From Paraphysoderma sedebokerense (taxonomy: Eukaryota; Blastocladiomycota; Physodermatomycetes; Physodermatales; Physodermataceae): a DNA stretch of 64,000 nt. Positions 55,620-64,000 of this stretch are shown in pieces (the first letter of the stretch is position 1; every line of letters starts with the position of its first letter). The notes beneath the pieces are model-generated. The model was not told the origin of the DNA. It searched no databases and saw nothing but the letters and a program-made list of their open reading frames with translations. The stretch spans positions 1-64,000 of the forward strand of contig JAHLJZ010000013.1 in the NCBI GenBank assembly GCA_025602915.1, read 5' to 3'. The position numbers and the translations under genes were made by a program.

Positions 55620-58448
55620 CTATTTCCCTTGCTCATCCAAAACGGCTTTTACACAGTCCACATATCCCTTCCATGATTCAGTTATCCATGATTCACTAAT
55701 TGTATCGATACTCTCTACATCCACTTCTTGTCTCACCACGCCATTATTAGTGACTAAATCCGTGACCACCAATTTCGCAACACTATTCGACTCATGCGGG
55801 AATATATAACTACTTTTACTTTTAAGTGATATATTTTTCAATGTAAATGTTTGGTCGTTGTGAAAATTATCGGGTAATGAAACTGTGGTGGTGCTGGGAG
55901 TGTAAAGTCGGCCGGTTGATCTTGTTTAAGTCCATTTGGAGTTAATTTAGGGAACAATGAACAATGAAAGATTAAATGGAATGGCGAGGAACTTACTTCT
56001 CGACGACAAAAGATTTAAGTAGAATATTATTCAAATAATTTGAAAAGGTTTCGTCGACTTCTGAGTTTCGAATAACTGATGTCCTAGCGTCCATATCGCT
56101 GCAAACAACGCAACCATTACACGATATTAGCCAAACTAAACAATAACACAGAAAAAAAAAACGTAGAGAGAAATATACCTCACTGCATTCAACCAATTAA
56201 GATTAACAGCCACGTCACGATAAAATGCCCGTTTCAAAATTAACTGTCCCTGGGTATCATAGTGACAGTGTAAATACAAATCAGGTTTTGCAGTTGAATT
56301 ATAATTTTTGAAAGTGGAAGAGGAAATCGATCGTTCAAGGGAGTATATTACTTCCCAGACTGCATCTTGGGTAAACGGTCGAGATAAGGATACGAAAGAT
56401 GGTAGTCGTGCTCTAGAGAATAATAGTACGATTTTAGAATTCAAATTCAAAATTAAAATCTCGGAAAGGTAAGACGGATTTAAGTTGTGATTCATTAATG
56501 TACCTATGTAGAAAGGCAGACATTGGACGCTTAGAGACCATCCACTCCCTTAATAATGGGACCGAGACACCTTCTTCTTTCGGTACAGCAAAAATATTTG
56601 TTTCGTTCACACTTTCAGGAGTGAAGAGCGCTACGTTGCCAAAACTTGTAAAAAATGTAGTTAGGTCGAATTTCTTGAAATACTTTTTTGTTATACAATT
56701 TGTATACCTCGTTTTTAGAGATGCCGAAACTGAGGTGTTGGATTGTACCCAATGCTGAATCACATCCCGGAAGGGACTTAATTGCGCGATATCAGCTTCA
56801 GTGTATTGAGTATCTCTGTTGTTATTAAGTATCAGTAAAAAATCCTACATATGTTAAAATGATAGACCCAAACCTGTCATTTTCAGACGTCAAAATATGA
56901 AACGCCTTCTCCCGCCTTTCAAAAAGGCTGTTCAAACCCATACCGTCGCGCTGTTTCAACGAGAAATTAAGAACAGGGAATAAAAAAGAGTGTTTAAACA
57001 CAAATTCTGTTTACCAAATCTTTAATCGGTCCAATACGCCAACAGACGATATCTCTGTAAAGTGGATCTACAGAGTAAGGGTCAAATATTGGGAAAAATC
57101 CCAGTTTCGTATCTTTTGTCTCGCTTATGTATCCTGCAATCGTATCTGTTGTTCCTTGAAACTACAAAAACTTTGTCAATTTGCGTTCGAAGTGTTGAAT
57201 GGAGTAGGAGGTGGTAAACGTACTGAATCCCAAAGTTGACGGATTAACTGTTTTGCGTCTGTTAACGGGACTTGACTGGTTGCACTGATTTGTAGCTACA
57301 TAAAGGAACGGATGTTAAAGAGGATTTTTCGATTGATTCGATGTTTACGGTATTCACGTACCTTGGATCCATCTACTTCCTCAATATAAACATTTGCTTG
57401 TTTCATTATCTTTTGAATAAACGCCGTCGAATATTTTTGAAAATTCGTCGATTCTTTCACTTCAGATGGTATATTCACCTCATCCGTGACAAATTTTTGC
57501 TGTGTTCGAGAAACATCGTGGATTAGAAACATTCTCTACTTGTATTCACGTAGAAACAAAACATACCAATAGATTATGAATCCTTGTAAGCGTTTTAGAA
57601 ACGCCATTACCCATTCCTGAGACGGTGTACGTTTTCTTTCCCTTATTCAATCGAACATCTACATTTCCTTCCAACATCAAAAGACGAAGCGTTTCTCCTA
57701 TTTATATACAGTAAGCATGTGTCGTCGCTCTTGTTTGCAGGATAGTAAACCTTACCTTGCCCGTAAATAAAGAATAAATCTCTCGCAGTACAGGGTGTTT
57801 CTATCAAGTTCAGAATTAAGCATCCAGATCAGTTCGGGTTTCAGAAATCCAAAAGGCGAAATCTTGAATCATACCTATAGTTGTTTCTTCCAACTCTTTT
57901 AACCCACTATACGTATCTTCAGTCACTGAAATACCCCAACCGGAAATGATCTCGTCTATCAAAACAGTTTTCTTTGAATTCAAACTTGAATGCGACCGGT
58001 GGTTACGCCTCAGGTAATCCACTAGCAACGGTTTCGTAAAAGAATTAGATAATGATTCTTTCAGTTCTTCTATTTCGGCACGAGTCATCATTGTTTTGGA
58101 TGGTTTAAACATATTGACGGTATCGGAGGAAAGGGTTTTCGCTGGTTGTTCAAATTCAAGAGAGAATTGAAGAAGGTTTCTTGGTTTTACTGGGGAGGCG
58201 GTTCCAGCGGACTTGGATTTTGGTGGATTAGGCGAAGATGAAGGCGAGTCGTCCGATTTCAATACAATAGTGTTATGGAAATTCCTAATGGCAATTCGAT
58301 GTCGAAGTGGCATACCAGATTGAAGATTTAGTTGCCTCGATTTTACCGACTGAGCCGTAGTTCGTTTGAGGTGTCTCAAGGATGAGCACACGACGCACAT
58401 GTTTCCTATTAAACTAGACCCAGATCGAGTGATATTGGGTTTGATCAT
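55620..58448 (-). CDS. Sls1-like mitochondrial inner-membrane regulator
   Basis: The start at 58448 gives a basic, Ser-rich presequence (about 60 residues, with RHRIAIRNFHNT near its end), then a SAP-like stretch (FTKPLLVDYLRRNHRSH and SLNSKKTVLIDEI, about residues 140-180) typical of Sls1's N-terminal half. Downstream exons carry KH-like segments (GNGVSKTLTRIH, VYIEEVDGSK) and a longer region ending near VDCVKAVLDEQGK. Sls1 ties mitochondrial RNA polymerase/translation to the inner membrane in yeast. The gene has many short introns, several near exon lengths below 150 nt. No strong membrane span stands out in the parts I translated. Family assignment rests on the overall pattern rather than a single motif. 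Confidence 0.65.
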
Positions 58449-58711
58449 ATCTGGAAATTAGACCAAATATACGTCTTGATGGATAATTGATAGTTACAGC
58501 CTTGCTGGACGTGGTGAGCTAAAATCTTAATTACCAAGTCGCGTGATCCGTTACTCGGGGACACGGGGTTCATCAACTCTTGTTATCCTTTGTCTTTTCT
58601 TACAGAACAATTAAATATGACATATTACATTACAAACTTTTAGCCTAAGTAACAGGCTCGATAAATCTATCCATTATTTCACAATCCAGCAATAGATAAT
58701 AGAATTAACTT
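58449..58711. other. Short intergenic region
   Basis: About 260 bp between the Sls1-like start and the channel stop, both minus strand. No feature seen. Confidence 0.5.
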
Positions 58712-60386
58712 TTATGACTTGAAAACAGGAGGTTGTTGGGCCATTCTTTTCCAATTTTCCAGTTCCTGCTCAACCATACGTAATCTTTCAACAGTTTGGT
58801 TGTGCCGCTGCTGAAGCTTTTGATAGTGCACGTAATATCGTGGTGGATTGATCTAACGAAATCGACAGACAAGTGACCGTTAGTTAGAGGTACCGGCGAA
58901 GTCAAGGAAAGACTAATTACTCACATCTTCAATATTACTTTGAATGCCCAATAATATGCTCCACAGTACTGCATTTTGATTACTTAATTCTCTAGTTGAA
59001 GCTCTTTCTGCGACTACTGTAGGACGTAATTGAGGTGAAGCACCAGGAGACGGATTAAGGGCTGAAGGCACGGCGGAGGCACGCCGTGATTCCCTAGCCC
59101 TGGTATACCGCAATTTTCTTTGAACTACAAGCCGACGATAATATTGCCATTCTTGCATAAAATTGGTAGACAAAATGGATATCGGAAGAGCAATTAACTA
59201 CAAGGGAAGAGGTGAGCTGGATAATATCGAGCCGATGTGAACATTCATATGTACCGTCACTCCCACAAACATGGTTAAACCAGCTACGAGCATACCACCA
59301 GGTGTGTTTGGCACTCGGTCACCGTAACCAGTCGTCGACCATGTAGTAACACTCCAGTAAAAGCCCTCAGGAATACTCTGAAAATCGCTTTTTTCACCAT
59401 CAGAATTCACCCAATAGCCCCTTTGGGAATCCCATGTACCACGCTCAATGTAGTACATGAGGGTAGCGGAGACGACAGTCGCTAACGCTGTATAGAGCAG
59501 TAACATGAAGAGTGCTTCTATCGAATTAATCATTGTTCGTGTCACAATCTTCAGAATAGGTGAATAGTCTACGACACGAAACAAGTGAAAAATCCTAAAC
59601 ATTTTAAAGGCACGCAAAATTCGAATGGCGGTCTGGCAATACAGATTAGTGAATGCAAATGAAGTATCCCGAGGATAGGGAGAATCACAACGAACCAAAT
59701 CATCTGGGACAAAAAAAGAAATGTAGAATGGAACGATTGTGAGAAGATCGATAAGACTCGAAGGTCGAAAGAAATATTTTTTTCTGTTTGGTGATCCATA
59801 AAAAGACCCGAGATAATCGACAGTAAACACTGCAGTGGCGAAAGCTTCAAGAGGTAACCTGAGAGCCAGAACAGGGGTCAGTCGTTAAAATCACAGGGAT
59901 CACTGCCATTTCAACGTACCAGACCGTATTATACAGATGCAACGCTGACGGAGAGCCAGTATCGACCGAAAATTGCGGCAGGGTTTCCACGGATAAGGTG
60001 ATCAAAACTAGGAATACCACAAGGAGATTGAAATAGCCAAATATTTTCGCAGGCAGTGAATTCGGCCGGTAAAAGAAGTTGTAGCAAAATTTACGAGGAG
60101 CCGAGAAGTGGCTTATGTCATCATCCTTTACAAAGTAATATCCATCGTAGAGGTAGCTATCTTCGGAGAAGTTTGAGGTTTCCGAGATGATACTGTCGGC
60201 GTAGGAATGATTGCTTTGGGGAAGGTTGTCGTTTGGGAGGAGTGATTGTGACGCATTGGCAGATTCGGGGTTGAGGGCATCAGCGGAGGAGGAGGGGATT
60301 CGATTGAGGGGAAAAGACTCTGGCAGGGAGAGGGAGGAGCCGTCGACCACGACCTGAGGGGGGGAGGGAGCGTTCTGGAATGACAT
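58712..60386 (-). CDS. Voltage-gated K+ channel (Kv-type, six spans)
   Basis: Four exons (60386-59920, 59858-59255, 59197-58925, 58852-58712) sum to 1485 nt, 494 residues. An acidic Ser/Asn-rich N-terminus (about 1-110) precedes S1 (YFNLLVVFLVLITLSVETL), S2 (LEAFATAVFTVDYLGSFY), S3 (LIDLLTIVPFYIS), S4 (RILRAFKMFRIFHLFRVV, with regularly spaced Arg/Lys, about residue 235), S5, the pore loop and filter WSTTGYGD (about 331-336) and S6 (GLTMFVGVTLIALPISILS). The C-terminus is a coiled coil ending VFKS. The ATG at 60386 was chosen because the upstream open frame runs through a 16-bp tandem repeat. It should set plasma- or vacuolar-membrane potential. Kv channels are rare in Dikarya and point to an early-diverging fungus. 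Confidence 0.93.
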
Positions 60387-60914
60387 GGGAGTGAGTGGAT
60401 CAAAGGAAATCCAATCCAAATGATGCAAAATCCAAATGATGCAAAATCCAAATGATGCATACCCTGTCCCTGCCGACAGGAGGGAAAGCACGCCGCGTTC
60501 GCCCCTTCCCTCCGTATCCCATCTGCCGTCTTTGCTGCTCTCACTCTCATCCAGCATCCCTATCCTTCATCGGAGAAGACATGCAAAGGGGGCCACCAAC
60601 TCACTTCAACAACCCATCATTCCCCCCCTTACTACCCCCGCCCAAGTTGTCCTGGCTACTCTGCCCCTTGCTCAATTGGGTCTTCGATTTGCAACTAAGA
60701 CCACATGTATCTTAAAGTAAAAGTTGTATATTCTTCACTCTCAATCGCCAGGCTCACAAAACTGAAATGGAATACCTTTGCGTCAAATATCAGAGTCTGA
60801 AGTGTAGATCTGTAGAACGCCCAAGGTTGCCATGACAACCTGTAGGATCGCGTTTTTGTTTCCTACCACCCGAGTAACCAGCAATATGCAACGTTCCGCA
60901 TATGGGTAACTATT
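60387..60914. promoter_or_regulatory. Divergent promoter between the K+ channel and WD40 genes
   Basis: About 0.53 kb between two divergent starts. It includes the 16-bp tandem repeat at 60415-60460 next to the channel, a pyrimidine-rich stretch (about 60560-60660) and the short upstream ORF at 60902-60922 at the WD40 start. Confidence 0.55.
60415..60460. repeat. 16-bp tandem repeat, about three copies
   Basis: Units begin at 60415, 60431 and 60447 (TCCAAATGATGCAAAA, the third copy truncated/changed to ...GATGCAT). The unit is 16 bp, not a multiple of three, so it cannot be a clean coding repeat. On the channel's strand each copy reads TTTTGCATCATTTGGA and could be a repeated regulatory site. 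Confidence 0.85.
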
Positions 60915-60922
60915 ATGGGTAA
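60902..60922 (+). promoter_or_regulatory. Overlapping upstream ORF at the WD40 gene start
   Basis: An ATG at 60902 opens a six-codon frame (MGNYYG) that stops at 60920-60922, inside the main ORF, whose ATG is at 60915. The two starts sit in a direct repeat of TATGGGTAAC. Initiation at the first ATG would skip or delay the main start, a classical translation-control arrangement. Confidence 0.5.
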
Positions 60923-63851
60923 CAAGAGTTCCAACCATTCAAGGATGGAGCAATCGGCGGTTCCCTCCAAGCGTGAAAGACCAAACTCTACTAGTAGTGA
61001 GGAATTGTTGAGACAGAGCCCAAATCATGCAAATCGGCCCTCAACCGAGGCAACGGAAACCCTGCCGGTCATGGAAACGAGTGTAGCTTCAGAGCAGCTG
61101 TCGGACCTGGATGACCGGACTTATTTCATAGATGATTCCGATTCGGACGACGAAATAGAACAGGAATTTGACGACGCAGTAAACGAAGGTCAAGAAGAGT
61201 TTGACGAGGAAGACGAAGATCTAGACGACTCTGACATGGAGTCGACCGACGATCAAGGTGAACAAGACGTGGAATTTCAGGACCCTTATATCATTTATGA
61301 CGGAGTAATACCTTCCCTTCCGGATGATTCCGATGACGGCCTTGATGAACCGGTTATCTCGTTGTCGGATTTGGGGGAAATCAGCCTTTACTTGATTGAT
61401 TCGGATCACTTTGGCACAGAGTACCTAGAAAGTTTTCAGATCTGTAATCAGTCAAGTGATATCCGTGCAGATGACCCAAGCGTGGACAACGACCTCGTTA
61501 ATCCCCCATTCCAGAATGATTATGAGGTGACTTGACTTAAATGTTCGAGTTTTGCATGTTTATGATCATGCAGACTTTAACTGACTTTAAATTCAGACCC
61601 TAGAGGATTTGAGGTTTCTGGCTGATTCAGAAGATATCCAAAATTTACTCCAAGCTCCAAACGTTGTTTCATATTCGATCACACAATCAGATTCCCAACG
61701 GATATTTAAAGCACATGCTGGTCTGCCATTACAATTTACCTACTCGCCGTCTACTGCCAATCATTTTCAGTGCGCCGGAGGTCTAACCCTTGGGCCAGTA
61801 CAAAATGTGGTGAAATTGAAGGTTGATCATTTGGGCCGTGACGTGGGAAAGGAAATCGTCCGTATGCAACGCCCAATTGTGTTTGATGATCTTGTCGTCG
61901 TCAGTGGAGGATGGAAGTCGTTCCCAGAAAATTATATGTTCGATTATGTCTGTAATGGAGGCGGAGCTTTAGGCGGAAGATGGAAAGAGCACATCAACGG
62001 ATGCGACTTGATTCCGTTCACCAAAAACTTTATTGTTTGTATGATTTTACACTGAAGTGTGCCATCGAATCTTCTTGACTCATATTTCCTTCATCACTAG
62101 ACGTGCCACAATTCCGGACCGCATTTGATGCGACAACCTCACGGATTCTTGCTACAGACTTCCCCCATCTGTATAACATATGCTTATGGTTATTTGGCCA
62201 TCGGAACAGAAGCTGGTGACTTATTTGTCCATTGCTTGATGGAAGCCAGGTATGATGATCTCAGTTACCAACATGCAATTGAGCAGAGATGCTGATAAAT
62301 ACTTCGTAGACCCAGACTAATTTTGCTAGTGGAAAAATCATCCACAATGTTTAACTCCGTGCAAATTGTTCGATGGATAACTCGAAAAGATTCAGGATTC
62401 GAGTATTCTTATTCCCTGGTTGCAGCAAGAAACTCCGCCAAAGTTGATAGTAAGTGTCTACTTTTCTTTAGTCACAATGCTTTCTTCATCATGACTTACT
62501 TCAATCTTAGTCTGGGAACTTCCCGCTTCCTGCAAGGGAAATCATCATCCAAGAAAATTTAACACAATAAGCCAATTGAAAACGCATCCCGATGACACGG
62601 TCAATGCGGCATATTTCAGTCCAAATGGAAAATACCTGACTTGTGTAGGCGACATCGGTATCTCTCCCTCTCCTCTCCGTTCTAACTTGTAGTGTCTTTC
62701 GCAGTCTCTAACCCAAATCGTCATAGGCAAAGTTTGGATCTGTCCAGTGATACGATCCGAATCCGATTTGAAACCCATTATCGGTGCTCCGGAAAGAATA
62801 TCTCTTCGTATGTTTTCTAAAATTTGATATCGTGTTTCTTCTGATACCTGTTGTACTGACTCAGCTCATCAAATAGAGCCGTACCCCATGCCAGATCGTC
62901 CGTCGGCTATCGGTTATCACGCATGGAATGCCGAATCCACTTTATTTGCGGTGGTCTTGGAGAGTTGCCCACACGTTCTTTTAATAGATCCGGCGAAACA
63001 ATCTGTGTGGAAAAAGATTCCATCGGGTGGTAAGAACAAATATTACATTTTGAACTACCTATTAAAACTTTTCAGTTTGATACTGATTCACTTTGATTCA
63101 ATGATAAACTTTTTGCAGGTCCGACCTTCGCGATATCATTCAATCCATCCCCCAAATACTCTCATCTCCTCGCCTTTGCCAATCGAAACGGATACGTTCA
63201 TGTGATTGACATTCGAACATTACGTACCTCTGACACCTCCTCTTATTCTAACTCGTCATCATCTGATTCTGACGATATTGAACCCAACGAGAATTATTAT
63301 CACGTCATTATAAAAGTCAGTCATAGAGAACATCGTGTCCGAGATAACAATTCCTCGACGGAACCACAATCCTCGTCAACAGAAATTACTGAGAATTCGG
63401 TATTTAAACGTTTAAAGGAGTATAAACTGGAGGAGGAGAACTTAGTGAATGATAAAATTAACGGGTTGGAATGGAGTTTCGATGGGTTGGGGTTGTATGT
63501 CGGTAAAGTATCTCACTCCTTGCTTCCTCTACCAAAGCAACTTTTTTTCATAGCCTTAAACTTTAACGTTCCCATTTTATTCCCTCAATAGCAACAAAAC
63601 ATCGAGTCCTGTACTACCCAATTCAAACTACCCCCACACTCAAACAACTCGCCCAACAATCCATTCAATCTAACCATTTCCCCTTGACCCCACTTTCACC
63701 TGACGATTCTCCTTTTTGTAATGGTACAATGTCAACGGTCCCATCTGAACTTAAACCCGACGGTATCCCAGATTACGTGTGGACCGAAATTCAAAAAATG
63801 GGGGATCATCGAATGATTGGATTTGAGAGACACGATGGTTTGATTGAGTAG
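60915..63851 (+). CDS. WD40-repeat protein with a DUF2415-like segment, N-myristoylation motif
   Basis: Multi-exon gene for about 780 residues. The N-terminus MGNKSSN fits N-myristoylation (Gly2, Ser6), suggesting membrane targeting. Residues about 50-150 are strongly acidic (EFDEEDEDLDDSD type). Propeller-like blades follow from about 61600: VVKLKVDHLGRDVGK, YAYGYLAIGTEAGDLFVH, DDTVNAAYFSPNGKYLT, FAVVLESCPHVLLID and SFNPSPKYSHLLAFA, then NGYVHVIDIRT, which resembles DUF2415, a short domain of a fungal WD40 family. The last exon starts near 63593 and ends RHDGLIE at 63851. Function unknown; its relatives are likely scaffold proteins. The DUF2415 call rests on the LLAFA...VHVIDIRT pattern alone. 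Confidence 0.8.
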
Positions 63852-64000
63852 ATTTGTGTAAATTAATTAATTTTCTTGTTAAGCGATTTGTATATATATC
63901 TTCAATTCAAAAACAATTCACAATTCTCCATGACATGAGTGAGTCGTTATGTAGGAAAACTTCAGTTCATCACGACTGGTTGCGTTACCCCGTCTAATTT
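63852..64000. other. Right edge, 3' flank of the WD40 gene
   Basis: About 150 bp, AT-rich, downstream of the stop at 63849-63851. No feature is visible before the window ends. Confidence 0.5.

Overview
The window is eukaryotic nuclear DNA with short introns (mostly 50-140 bp, GT...AG) and closely packed genes on both strands. A class IV-type chitin synthase, an Sls1-type mitochondrial regulator, an Fzo1-type mitofusin and a fungal DUF2415 WD40 protein point to a fungus. A voltage-gated K+ channel, a 2-aminoadipate/beta-alanine-activating (AASDH-like) enzyme, a USP32-like EF-hand deubiquitinase and two giant animal/protist-style surface proteins suggest an early-diverging, probably zoosporic (chytrid-grade) lineage. 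That placement is inference. I saw no rRNA, convincing tRNA, CRISPR array, retroelement or virus-like element.

Layout. 1-12340 (-): two tandem paralogous genes for very large secreted/membrane proteins (signal peptide, propeller-like region, IPT/TIG domains, cadherin/CSPG-like repeats, Cys-rich stalk, polytopic C-terminus). The first runs off the left edge. 13248-13914 (+): Dpb3/POLE4-type histone-fold protein. 14312-17889 (-): class IV chitin synthase. 18679-20842 (-): PAS-kinase-like Ser/Thr kinase with a large hinge insertion. 21655-26732 (-): 5-oxoprolinase. 27062-31320 (+): ubiquitin-activating enzyme E1. 31728-35682 (+): EF-hand/DUSP/USP deubiquitinase. 36154-39984 (+): AASDH-like adenylation/PCP/propeller protein. 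40166-42893 (+): mitofusin. 43264-44293 (+): unrecognised four-span membrane protein. 44713-48202 (-): kinesin-8-like motor. 48866-51316 (+): apoptosis-inducing-factor-like flavoprotein. 51815-53209 (-): dysferlin-domain protein. 53558-55523 (+): Mon1. 55620-58448 (-): Sls1-like. 58712-60386 (-): Kv-type K+ channel. 60915-63851 (+): DUF2415 WD40 protein.

Most genes are core housekeeping: glutathione-cycle and amino-acid metabolism, ubiquitin cycling (an E1 beside a deubiquitinase), mitochondrial dynamics and maintenance (mitofusin, AIF, Sls1), endolysosomal fusion (Mon1), mitotic transport and the cell wall. No operon-like logic is expected, and the neighbourhoods look like ordinary fungal gene packing with several divergent promoters. 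For eight genes I worked out every splice junction by hand, and the exon lengths sum to whole codons (noted in the entries). The others are given as spans from start to stop.

The most interesting material is the tandem giant receptor-like pair, the kinase with an insertion between hinge and helix D and no PAS domain, a roughly 116-bp near-perfect hairpin upstream of the kinesin/AIF pair, an AASDH with a divergent A3 loop, and an unrecognised four-span protein with an acidic dileucine signal. No wholly new multi-gene system is evident.
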